From Circinella minor (taxonomy: Eukaryota > Mucoromycota > Mucoromycetes > Mucorales > Lichtheimiaceae), in the NCBI GenBank assembly GCA_016758965.1, contig JAEPRB010000037.1:124001-188000 (forward strand): DNA of 64,000 nt, in the 5' to 3' direction. Shown here piece after piece: positions 36,301-48,336 of the stretch. Made by a program: the position numbers and the translations under genes. Position 1 is the first letter of the stretch. Each line of letters begins with the position of its first letter. The notes below the pieces were generated by a model. That model saw only the letters and a program-made list of their open reading frames with translations. It had not been told where the DNA came from and searched no databases.

Positions 36301-37832
36301 GAAAATTGATCAATCACGTTAACTTATTATTACGAATTTAGCAGTATCAATGACTCGGAAGTTAAGCATAATAAAATATAATGAGCTACAATATTCATGG
36401 ATAGAAAAAAAAAGTTATATAAAAGACAGATTGTTGGAAGAAAAGAAGAAGAAGGGCGAAAAAAAAAAAAAAGAGATGCTTAACAAAAAGAAAAAATAAT
36501 AATTCTCTATGCTTGATTATAATTGTATTATATTACAAAAATAATAAAAACGCAAAAACCATCTTTGTGGGCGCGGATGTAAAAAGAGCAATAATAAGTA
36601 AGATATCATTATAACGTCATTCAATGGCTTCACTTGCTAATATTTAGGAGGTCAACTTTTACAATTGTGCGTACTCTATATATTGTGTCTGTCTCTTCTG
36701 CGCGCGCGCGTAAAAAAGGGACCCCGTTAATATATAATAATAGAAATAGAAATAAGAGATCGAAGAGCTACGTATATTTCTTGTTTTTTTTTTTTTTTGA
36801 TAGTTTACTGCGTATCTTTATGCTCCTGTATTTTTGCTACGTAAAGCTGTTGTGTGCTAGAAAAAAAAACAATTTATATAACTAAACATGTGAGAAGGAT
36901 AAGTGGTTAGTCAAAATAGAAAGATAAAAAAGGACAATAACTGTAATGCATTACACGGATATTTTAGCCCCTTAAAGGAATTAGGTAAACGGATAAAGAA
37001 GATGGGAAACGGAAGCACTATAAAAAAGTTTATAAGAAAAAGTGAAAAGGGGCCACTCCTTGTTGAAGATAGAAAGAGTAAAAAAAAAACCAATAGTCGG
37101 GTAGTATTTTACTTAACTTTTATGATTATTTGATGATAAACCTTCCCCCTTTTTCCTCATAATTAACTTGATGATGTGTCCTCGTTCTTGTTAGGATTCA
37201 TATATAGAAATATATATATATATATAGCATTGATGTATAATGTCTTATACATATACATACAGTATATATGTACTTAAAGGGAAAGGAGGTGGCCCCGATC
37301 CTAAGGCCACTACTTACTAGAAATAAATCGACTCATATTAGGAGTAAAGAGAATAGTATAGCTAAGTATAAAAATGATTCCATTGTTTATAATTACTAAA
37401 GAAAAGAAAATCAAGGAGAATTAAAAAAAGGTGTGCAAGTATATATCACAAAGAAGACTTTTTTTTAGTGTTAAGGAATATAAGAAAAAGGGGGTTGAAG
37501 ATAAAAAGGCGAAGTTACACAATACACACAACTGACGGCAGTAAAGATCTTCATCATAAATTGGATGTTTATCATTTCTTTTTCTTTTTTTGACGCGACC
37601 TTCTTCTTCTTCTTTTTATTTTATAATCTACTACTTCTTATATTAATAACAAATACAACCCGTTCCTCTCTTTTATTATTATTTATTTATTTTGACTTCA
37701 TTCACTCATTTATTTATTGCTTTCATTAACAAAAAACCAACACTCTTTTCTCCTTTCTATCTATAAAATTTTCTAAAAATATCAACATCATTAATATTAC
37801 TCTTATTTTTATTTTTTTACAATTAATACAAT
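33348..37832. other. 4.5-kb gene desert
   Basis: No supportable gene. Composition is AT-rich on both strands with many T/A runs. TACGTA palindromes are very frequent, with about seven between 34100 and 34870 and a TACGTACGTA near 35452. The frames at 34231-34458, 36634-36885 and 36903-37133 have no motif and non-ATG starts or random-like composition. 37600-37832 is the T/C-rich leader of the next gene. Confidence 0.5.
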
Positions 37833-39089
37833 ATGGAATCAACAACAGGAAATAATCGATTAACACAACAACGTGTTCATATTATTCCATCTAAAAATAT
37901 GGCTTTTTTTGACGACGACGATGTAGATGATGATGGTACAAGTAGTACGGGTTATTCATTTACTAGTTCAGTTTATGCTAGTGCAACAGCCAATGATACT
38001 TTTGCATTAGCAGAGTTCTTATCTACCACCAGCCCAGATGAATTTGCAAAACCATCTTCAAAAAAGAAACTTCAACAACAATATCGAGCTTCTCGATTGT
38101 TAAGTAAGCTACGAAAACGTGGGGCCATTACTAATACCACGAATGTAACTACTACAGACTCAAATTCTATTAAAAGTAATACTACCAACGATATTGTTTC
38201 AAAGGGACCTACATCTACAACAGCGAGAAAGCATATCCCATTACCAGAATATCATCCACCCCCACAACCAGAAATTCCAACACTTTATCAACAACAACAA
38301 CAAACAAAAAAACAAAGTTATCGTCTTACTACAATGTCTTCTACATCATCTTCATCTACAAATACAACACCTTCTTTATCATCCAATCATCATCATCATC
38401 ATCATCACCAACAGTACGCACCCTCTTTGCGAGATTCTGGTGTTTATAGTGAGATTTCAGATAAAGATTATATTCCACCGCCACCACCTGTACCGCCACC
38501 ACCCGTTCCAACCTTAGATCTTTTCCCAATGCCACCACCTTCTATCCCTGCAAAATCTACTGCACGACCTCGTCGACCAGCACCTTTACCTGCTAATGTT
38601 GCCTCTGCAGCGATCCATGCAGCATTAAGAAATGTACCTGAAGCTGCACTTCGACGTCAATCTGTCATTCGACAACAACATTATCAACAACAACAACAAC
38701 AACAAAGTAGTGGTAGTGAAAAGGCACAACAGCAAGAAAAAGAACAAGAATTACGTACTGGCGCATGTCCTCATTGCCGACAACATATTAGTAGTAACTC
38801 ATTCAATGGAAAAGAAAAAGATAATCGACGATTATCATGTCCACCAGCTTTAGCCACAGGAGAATTATTAATCAAGAATACAAATGAATCAAATTTACGT
38901 CAAATGATTTTACAATTGGAAAAGCAATTGGCTGATGAACGACTATCACGTAAAAAATTGGAACAAGCCATATCTCGACAGCATCATCAAGCAGTTATTA
39001 ATAAACAAGAAGAAGTGGCAGAAGAAAGAGATCGATGGAAAGGTGAATCATTATGGATGGAAAATCGTATCGCTTCACTACCAGAATAA
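37833..39089 (+). CDS. Pro/His/Gln-rich protein with C-terminal coiled coil
   Basis: An intronless ORF of 418 residues, mostly low complexity. Features in order: an acidic patch DDDDVDDDG (about 27-35); a short ordered stretch DTFALAEFLSTTSPDEF (about 55-71) that looks like a conserved docking helix; a Thr/Ser region; a His run; polyproline PPPPPVPPPPVP (about 219-230), a potential SH3/profilin ligand; poly-Gln; an isolated CPHC pair; and a C-terminal coiled coil of about 65 residues (LRQMILQLEKQLADERLSRK...WMENRIASLPE). There is no signal peptide or membrane span. The family was not recognised; the polyproline and coiled coil suggest a scaffold, which is inference only. Confidence 0.7.
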   Translation: MESTTGNNRLTQQRVHIIPSKNMAFFDDDDVDDDGTSSTGYSFTSSVYASATANDTFALAEFLSTTSPDEFAKPSSKKKLQQQYRASRLLSKLRKRGAITNTTNVTTTDSNSIKSNTTNDIVSKGPTSTTARKHIPLPEYHPPPQPEIPTLYQQQQQTKKQSYRLTTMSSTSSSSTNTTPSLSSNHHHHHHHQQYAPSLRDSGVYSEISDKDYIPPPPPVPPPPVPTLDLFPMPPPSIPAKSTARPRRPAPLPANVASAAIHAALRNVPEAALRRQSVIRQQHYQQQQQQQSSGSEKAQQQEKEQELRTGACPHCRQHISSNSFNGKEKDNRRLSCPPALATGELLIKNTNESNLRQMILQLEKQLADERLSRKKLEQAISRQHHQAVINKQEEVAEERDRWKGESLWMENRIASLPE

Positions 39090-39528
39090 AAATAATAGTT
39101 CACTTTTTATTTGTTTTGTCTATTGTTTCTTCTTCTTTTTGTAACTGTAAATCATTTCAATACCATTTTTTTTATTACAATTTTTTTTTATAATTATTAT
39201 TACTAGCTTATTACTATTATTATTTTATTATTATTTTTATCACTTTATACATTACAATTAGTCTTTACAACTCTCTAAAACTATGTCTATTTTTTATTTT
39301 TATTTTTATTATTTGTTAAAGTAATTGGTTCTGCTTTATTACTAAATTTAAAAAGATCTGAGATTTTTCAATGCTGTTGATAAATTTATTATTATTATTA
39401 AAGCAAACAAAAAACCTTCCCACTCCACTTCTCTCTCTTTTTTTTTATTACCAAAAAAAAAAAAAAAAAAAAAAAAGAAAAAGTAAAAACTTTTTTTTTC
39501 TTCTTCTTTGTTCCATTGGGATTTACAC
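39090..39528. other. Intergenic region
   Basis: 439 bases of AT-rich DNA with TTA repeats, poly-A and poly-T tracts (about 39453-39497) and a CT-rich leader that leads into the RING gene. No ORF is supported. Confidence 0.5.
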
Positions 39529-39919
39529 ATGAATAATAATAATTCATCACCACGACGATCGGCTCGATTATGCCGACCAACTACTCGATATGATCCTATT
39601 GAACGTAGTGGAAGAAATCAACGTCGTCGTCGTCGTGGTAACCAACCACCACCAACAGAACAACGAGACCTTTTTAATGATGCCACAATAAATAATACTA
39701 TTCCAACTCGAATCTTACGCCGCAGTCGACGATTAAACCCGCAGCAACAACCACAACAACAACAACAAATACATACAGAACAAACAACATCTCATGGATT
39801 ACCTGTATCACCTTCATCGTTACTTCGTAATGTATTGGAAGCTCCATCAAGAGTGACAGGACCCGCCATGTTGGCCGATGTTATTACTCAAGCTGTTGTC
39901 AATGCTTATCGTGATCGTC

Positions 39920-39950
<31 letters not shown>

Positions 39951-40851
39951 CAATAATAATAATACTTCTACAACTACTATCGAGAATAATAATAATAACA
40001 CTACTAATGAAAACAACAACAATAATAATAGTAATGATTTATCAGTATCTACTTCTACCCCGGTGCCGGCACCGGCATTCGATCCTTCATTATTAGACAT
40101 TACACCCGATGCGAATTCTGAAGAAAACAGCTTTTTTCGGTTTGTTCGATTACCACTTCATGTACCCAGCAATGATACTTCTGAAATAGTTATGCCTATG
40201 TTTATTGTTGGATATCGAACTCAACAAGAAGTGACGTCTACTCCACCTGAGCATTTACAACAACCAGACCAAGAACAACAAACACAAGAACAAGTACATA
40301 TTCTTCCACCACAAACACAACTGCCTCAAGAAGAAACAGTAGTAATAGGGGGCGCAGGAGAAGGCCAAGAAGAAGGAAGAGGAGGAAATGGTAGTGGTGG
40401 AGGAAGAGGAACATTACGACGTAGTCAAAGAATACGTGAAATTCGACGACGTCAACAACAAAGAGAAGATGAAGAAAGAGAGAATAATAATAATCGACGA
40501 TATACAGTGAGTCGATGGATTATTTATTTTATCAGTGGAATGGATAATCCAAATTATGATGATTTAGTAGCAGCATGGCAAGCAGAACATCGAAATACTG
40601 GATTAACTATTGAGCAAATCCATGCTAATGCACCTCAGCAACCATTTTCAACACAAATAGCCAACACATTAATTGGAGGAAGTGAACAGTGTCATGTTTG
40701 TTTGGAGAAATTCGAATTATTAGAAAATGTACGAGTATTACCATGCCAACATGGATTTCATCAAGAATGTATTGATAAATGGCTTATGGAAGCACAAAAT
40801 CGTTGTCCTTTATGTCGAAATGCTGTAGTACCTTTATCGTCATTATTATAA
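39529..40851 (+). CDS. RING-H2 finger protein, probable E3 ubiquitin ligase
   Basis: An intronless ORF of 440 residues from ATG 39529. An in-frame non-ATG codon 21 bases upstream is ignored. The N-terminus is basic (Arg-rich), followed by Asn-, Gln- and Pro-rich low complexity with (AAT)n codon runs. The C-terminal 55 residues form a canonical RING-H2 domain: CHVCLEKFELLENVRVLPC, then QHGFHQECIDKWL and CPLC, with zinc ligands C-C-C-H-H-C-C-C and the Trp that contacts the E2. A preceding helical part (WIIYFISGMDNPNYDDLVAA) resembles the region before the RING in other fungal RING-H2 proteins. No membrane segment. Substrates are unknown. Confidence 0.88.
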
Positions 40852-43055
40852 TTCTGATCTATATCTTTTTATTATTTTTTTTACCTCTCCTTTTCAATCT
40901 TTCTTTTTCTATATATTTATGTTTCTTATTTCTTCTCCCCACCCCCACCCCTTCCCAATGCATAAACATTCATAACGGAACGCAGACGTACACACATATT
41001 GAATCCAACAATCTAAAAAGTAGTGGCCATTATTTTTCGCTGGTTGGAATTTTTTTTTATGTATATATTATATATCATTCAAAAAGGGCAAAAAACAAAC
41101 AAACAAACAAATTGTACTATACTACTTTATACCTCTCTTTTCTTTTCTCTCTTTCCATTTTCATTTACACACACACACACACACACACAATACAACACAC
41201 TACCAAAAAGAAAAAAAAATTACAACATTTTTTTTTCTCCCTCCATAACCACTATATTATAATTTGCACATAGAAATAATTTCACTTTTTTTTTTCTCTT
41301 TGCATATTTTCCATTTGTTATTAATTAATAAATGATAATAAGAATATTATTACTATAAATAGTGCTGTTGTTATAGTTTTTAACCATTGACATATTATTA
41401 TCTTTTTAAAAAAAATTGAACAGTGATATGTAATTAATAAAAGAAAAAGCTTCTCAGTATGATACGTGTTATTAATATTTTTAACTGTACGGAAAGCATT
41501 CCTTGAGAGGCAACAGGGGGTATTTAAGTAAAAATAAATATGAAAAGGGTGAAAACGTTTTAACCTTGCCTTGCGAATACAATAATAGAAAAGGATACTT
41601 TATACATATTTTTTTTCTTGATAACAAGTAACAATAATAAGAAGAATTGCCTTATGGTGATGGTTGGGAGGAAAACGAAGGGGATGTTATCCATTGCTGG
41701 CTCTTCTTTATAATCTTTATTGTAAAAGCCCTGATCCCTAGATAGAAAAGCGTGAAAACCTTATAGCACCCTAAAGATAAAACCAGAACGTTATTATTTT
41801 ATATATAATATATATAATATATAGGAGTAAGAAAAAGTGAAGGGACAGGATGAGGCTTTTTCTTCGGCTTACAATAATATATCAACATAGCGCGTGGCCA
41901 TCAAGGAGATCAATAACAATTACAAAAATAGTATATCTATTAAAGTTGTGCACGCAAATAATGAGGAGAGCGAACAACCGAGAGCGAGAGAGAGACACCT
42001 GTCGTTCAGTATAAATGACGCCATACTAATTAACGTGACAGTATATAAGCGTTTATTCATATAACATGTCAAATTTATATACGTACGTACTGACCATCTA
42101 GAGCAAAAAAAAAACGATATTATAGGAGAGGAAACTTACAGGGTTTCATCTGTTCTATATAAATAGTTACAGGTATTATAAATTTGAATACGTAAGGATT
42201 TCATTTATTATAATAAATTATCACACATCTATGTATACATATATATATAACATTATTTTGATGTACACATTTTATATAACGAAATGTCATACATATATGG
42301 ATATCTACATAGTGTAGATGAATAAATGTAGATACTAGTATTACTATTCTATAAATTGTACAGTGATTGGTTTTCAACATAAATCAAGAAGCATCTAATT
42401 AATTTTCATTTCACAACTTTTATTGCATGATTTTATTTTTCTTGAAAAACAAAGCAAATTTAACAATAATAAATTTGGTTTTTTTATATTATACATTAAA
42501 AAATGTCACTATTACAATGATGCTATCACTTCAATAAATAGCAAATAAATTTTAAATCTACTCGCTGACAAATGATATATATATATATACATATGTGTAT
42601 ATTCACGTTATAAGTGTAATTAAAAATCTGAAACCATGGTAATCCATATCACAAACTTCAGGTTTGTTGCTATGTAAACTTGTAATTTCTCGGTTAAAAT
42701 TCGAGCGAAATGCTTAATATCTTATTTGTAAATGCATCACGGTATAGTGATATATACTCTCTCATTTATATACAAAAGTTTCATGTATTTACCATTACTA
42801 CTTTAAATAGGAAACTTTCATTTTATTTTTGAAAGGATGTCAAGCATTATCCCCGCTCTTATGATATATAAATATGTTGTATATGTCGGGATAAAGCACT
42901 TTTTAGATGTTAAAGGGCATAAAAATATATATATTTATTTTCTTTCTGGTTCTTTTCCTTTCCAAGTAGAATAGTATATACCTACAACGAACTCCCCTCC
43001 CTTTTCTCCTTTTTTTCCCTAAAAAGATATATATATATATAAAAGTTCGCCTTCT
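40852..43055. other. Intergenic region
   Basis: 2.2 kb AT-rich DNA. It contains a CA microsatellite at about 41167-41189, TATATA runs, several TACGTA sites (a triple-overlap ATACGTACGTACTG near 42080), and a TA-rich stretch with a TATATATATATAAAAG core-promoter-like element at about 43028-43043 just before VPS52. No ORF or RNA gene is supported. Confidence 0.5.
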
Positions 43056-46000
43056 ATGGACGCTGCCGGCAGCACCAATAATACCAACTTAATCACTAAT
43101 CGTGACAACGAGGAATTACGAAAAAGTATTGATAAGGATTTACCATCAGTCCCCTCGTCTGACGAAGATTCAAACTATAAACCCGAGAATGAAGTTGATT
43201 CCGATGACGACAAACCATTAAGACCAACGGACGGACCATCAACAACAACATTAAAAGAGCTTGATTGGTTATTGGAAGAAGATTCATCAAATAAGGTTAG
43301 AAGAATAGAATATAATTACATGGTGTCGAATGTGCTCAAAAAGATCACCCTGGACATTTTTTTTTCCTCAAAAAAAAAAATAGAGAGAGGGACGATATAT
43401 ATATATGTATATTTGTTTTAGCTAATATTGATTTTGTTGTTACAGGATATCGCGTCTATAGATAATGATTTTTTAGATAATGATTTTGATCAAATAACGT
43501 TCGATGAAGTGGATGGTAATATATAATAATCGAAAAAAAAGACGGACGATATATGTATATATATAGGTCTATGTGTATGCTGATAAAACTCATGTCAATT
43601 AAATTACATATCTGTTTAGATCGTATATCCGCCTTCCAAGAAGATGAATTTGTTCGACAAGCTTTAGAAAATGGGATGGATTTACGTGAATATGCGTTAC
43701 AAATTGAACAAGAACGAGAAGCTGTACAAAGGGATCTTGAGAATGATTGTAAGCATTTTATTAAAATTGTACAAAATGGAAAAAAAGAGAAATTTTTCAT
43801 TGCTTGAGGCATATATATATATATTTATGTTTATGTTGAACTAAATGCATTTTTCTATTTTTTTAAAAGATGTTCAACAAATTCGGTCGTTTGTCGACTT
43901 GCACTCCGAAATCCAGGTACAACAACAAAAAAAAAAAAATCATATTACTATAGATTTGGATCATTGAAGAAAAAAAAACATCTTTATACTTTATACTTAA
44001 AGAAAAATCGAATCTTTTTTCGTATTATATAGAGTTGTGATGAAGTACTTGGAAGGATGGAAGAGTTACTCAGTGTTTTTCAAAGTGATTTGGGTAACAT
44101 TAGTGGGGAAATTAAGAATTTACAAGAGCGATCTTCTCGTATGAGTGTTAAATTACGGAATCGAAAGGTGTAGTATAACAATAAAGAAAAGGAAAAAAGA
44201 TAATAACTATTTAACTATTTATGAAATTATATTAACTATGGTATAAATCAAATATTTTAGGGTGTGGAAACTAAATTAGGCAAAGCATTACAAGGAATGG
44301 TTATTCCACCTTATAGTATCAAGTAAGGAATTTTTTATAGAAACGTATATGGTATACCGGGAGAAGGGGAGTAAACATACGCGTTTAAACTAACATCATC
44401 ATAAACTATTTTTCTTATCCGTTGCTGTGGGGGGAATATCAAAGAAAGATAACGGAAGGTGATGTGGATGAAGTATGGCTTCAATATTTATTGGCAATCA
44501 ATCGACAAATGCGATTTGTAAAAGCAAATCAAAACAAACCTATTAAAGCACTTCGTAATGTGGGTCCTGAATTGGAAAAGCTACGACTTAAGGCAGCAGC
44601 TACTATTCGTGATTTTTTTATTGAACGAATTAATGCCTTATTAGTGCCTAATACAAATGTTCAAATTATGCAACAGTCGGTCTTTTTAAAATACAAGGAA
44701 CTTCATCAATTTGTTATTGAACGTCATCATGATGCTGCCACTGAAATTCGACAAAGCTATGTGAATGCTCTAAAATGGTATTTTCATAATCATTTTGAAC
44801 GATATAGTAAAGGGTTATCAAAACTCCAGGTAAAAAAAAAAAAGAAAATTCATTTTTGTTTATTTTATTGCGGTGATAATGGTTTACTTACTACAATTAC
44901 ATGTGCTTTATATTTTATTTTGTTATTATTAGACAATTACAGCTGACAAGACTGATTTAATTGGTGTTGAAGAACATGGACGAAAAGGTGATTTTGGGAA
45001 AAGTTCGAGAATAAAGTACCATTAGTATTTGGTAGTAATAATATTTGGGTACTAACAATAATAATAAATAGGCCTTTTCGGTAGTACCAAAGTTGCATTA
45101 AAGGATAAAACAAATGTATTTGCTCTTGGCGATCGTATTGATGCTTTGAAAATGCAAGAGCAAGGCGTTATTCTTGTTCATGTTGCTGAAGATAAAGATC
45201 AGGTAACTAAATTATATTTTGCGTGATAATATAAAGGAAACGTATCCATGCTAAATTTAATGGAATATATACTTTATTTTTCTTATTATAGAAATTCCAA
45301 TTTGAACAATTATTTAGAAGCTTTAATTTAACGCTCATTGATAATGCTAGTTCTGAATATTTATTTATTTATGAATTCTTTTCTTCCAGAGATACCAAAA
45401 AATCAGCTGATACTGTTAAATCTGTATTTCAACAAATATTTGATCCTACCGAAAAAGTTGGACAAGTAAGTTATTATTATTTCGGTTTCATAAAGTACCA
45501 CAGGAAATAAAAAAAAGCAAAAAATATTCATAAATTATTTACTTTTTATTTTAGATGTTTACCAAAGCTTATATTGAAAATTCATATGATGCAGTAGGTA
45601 TACTTTTATGTATAAGAATTAATACTCAACTTGCATTAGAATTACAACGGAGAAGAGTACCTGCTTTGGAAGGTTATACCAACTCGACAAATATGACTTT
45701 ATGGCCACGATTTCAACATGTTATGTCACTTCACGTGGAAAGTTTGAAACGTATGGCAGCTACCAAATCAGTTATAAGTGCTGTCAAAGATATCCATCCT
45801 CATTATGTAAGATGCTTTTTTTATGCACACTGATTTTTTATACAAAGGTTGAAAAAGAAACACTAAATCTTCTCTCTTTCTCTCGCTTTGTTTTTAGATC
45901 ACTCGTCGATATGCAGAGTTTGCAGCATCATTATTAGTATTGAATGAAGGATATGACGACGCAATACTCATCAACAGGTTAGATATCGTTTATAATATGA

Positions 46001-46828
46001 ATCTTTAAAAGAAAAAATTATAATAATAATCCATCTATTTATAAATTTTCAGTGTACAAAGGTTGAGAAATGAATTTGAAGGAGTATTAGCAAGAATGTC
46101 AAACGAATTTTCAGAACCTACTCGACGAATAGCATTTTTGATAAATAATTATGATGTGATTGTATCAGTGTTTCAGGTAATATATATATATATATATATA
46201 AATATGTGATAATTTGATCTACTTAATACAGTGATGATGGTTATTTAAACAAAATTCAAATCATATCATATATACATACATACATAAAATTCATAGGAAG
46301 CGCATAATCGTGCTCTTGAAAGTGAATTGGAACATGTTAGACAATTATTATCAATCCATACGGGTGCATTTGTTGATGAACAATTAAAACCTTATTTTGG
46401 TAGTATGGTGGACTGCGTGAAACGTTCAGATCAGTCTAAAAGTATGGCACAACCAGAAAAAGGTAATTCAACCGATCTAATTTATAATACTTGAGGATAA
46501 AAAGAGTTACTTTACAAAGAACAGTAAAGGAACAGAGATGAACTCATCGTTTATGGTTTATTTAATTGATATAGGTGAATTACAACGGATATCACATGAA
46601 TTTGCACAAACATGGCGACAAAGTTTGACATCGATTAATGCATCTGTGATTCAATATTTCTCTAATTTCAAAAATGGCACAACTGTGTTACATGCAGTAT
46701 TGGGTCAGCTTATCGTATATTATACCAAATTCCTAGATATTCTCGAACAACGTAATATTGGTGGTGTTCAACCTGTTGGTGTTCAAACTGTTATGGTAGA
46801 AATAAAAAAGTTTAGAAGCACCTTCTAA
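43056..46828 (+). CDS. VPS52: GARP complex subunit Vps52
   Basis: Subunit of the Golgi-associated retrograde protein complex (Vps51-54), which tethers endosome-derived vesicles at the trans-Golgi. About 15 exons with introns of 50-150 bases. After an acidic N-terminus, matches to the family run the length of the protein: YVQQIRSFVDLHSEIQSCDE, RMEELLSVFQSDLGNISGEI, SVKLRNRKGVETKLGKALQG, LEKLRLKAAATIRDFFIERI, LIGVEEHGRKGLFG, HYITRRYAEFAASLLVLNEG, IAFLINNYDVIVSVFQ, and the tail YFSNFKNGTTVLHAVLGQL. The N-terminal coiled coils would mediate GARP assembly. ATG 43056 follows a TATA-rich promoter. Length and domain order are normal and no frame damage was seen. Confidence 0.95.
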
Positions 46829-48336
46829 TTAAATAATAACAATAATAATAGTAATATAATAAGATTTAATAGTTTAATAATTTTCGTTTTCTTATTGCAA
46901 AAATTAAGTTGAAATTGATGATGTGATGTTATTTGAATCCGACCTTTTTCTTTTCTAAACTTCTACCTTTATAATTTACTCGCTGGTAGATTTTAAAAAT
47001 ATGTAAGAAGATTCAACTTGTTTTGGATCTGATAGTTTTGCAGTTATGTTGCTAACACGTGGGCTATATAGAAAGTATCAAGTGATACTCTCTTTCTTTA
47101 AAATTAACAGGTACGTACTTTTTAGAAGCATATAATGGTTATAGGATGAGCCCTTTCTTTTGATAATAATCACCGGTATTACTGTTGTCATCGATAATAC
47201 TTTATATTCAAAGGCATGACATGAATACATATACGGCAACAAAAAAAAAAAGGAAAAATAAAGCTTTTACATACATTTTTATTCTTTTATTATGATTAGT
47301 ACTAATGTGGACAAAGAATTGTTTATTAAAGTACATACGTATAATGAGATCCTTTAAAAGCTTTTCTAAAGTTTCATCATGATGTTATCTCTCTTTCTAT
47401 AGAAAAACAGAAGCCAAGATCATCTAATAGTTGTTTTATATTATTTTTAAGTGAGTCTTTAAAGGGACTCATGTCGGGATTATTGCTCATTGATTTATAC
47501 TTTTTTTCTTTTTCTTCATATGGTGTTTCTTATAACGTTCATATCCCCAGATTCTATCTGATATATATGCTTCGCCTGTAACTGCTGCTAAGTTTAAAGA
47601 CCATGATAAATACGATGGTTTTTTTTTAATTTGTTACTATAAAATAAGTATAGGAGAGTTGCTTTTGTGATTTCAAATATATTTGTATGTAACTCTATAT
47701 ATGTTGTAAATGTAACATATTAGTATATGGCAAACAAAATATTTTTAATGTATACTAGAGATTATCGTAAACATATTAATAACTGCTTTCATTTTACCAC
47801 TATATGTATTTCAGCTTTGTAATCTACAATTACGTATTGAAGCAAAAGCATACACACACACATGGAGGTATAATGAAAGAACATTTACACTACGTAGGTA
47901 TAAACGTATAAAAAAGTAAACATCAAAGAGAGGAGATAATAAATAATATGGATGAATAAACATGAACATATGTTAATATGATAGGTTATTACGTATGACT
48001 GTGTCATAAAATAAAATAAAAAACATTACTAGCAGCTGATACATGTAATAGTACTTTCACTCTAGTAAAAAAACACATTTTCTCTTATATTTTCAAATCA
48101 ACTTATAGCAATAATAATGAAAATATACGAAAACCTTTACAATCAGTTCTTCACAACATGTTTTGTGTATCAAACTTGAGAATAAATAAACTAGACGAGG
48201 GGCGTGGCAAACATCTGTTATGCTACGAAACCAAATGATCAAATGACCAAAAAAAAAGAGTCATTTTCATAGTAGTAATAGTGAAATAAAAGATTTAGTC
48301 CGCCGCAGCATAGCTAAGAACATCTTTACAAAAACT
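46829..48336. other. Intergenic region
   Basis: 1.5 kb AT-rich DNA with several TACGTA sites (near 47111, 47335, 47834, 47891, 47990). No TATA box stands out before 48337. No gene is supported. Confidence 0.5.

Noticed and set aside
39878..40100. ORFs of Ile/Leu repeats on both strands
   Set aside because: Shadows of the (AAT)n codon run in the RING-H2 gene.
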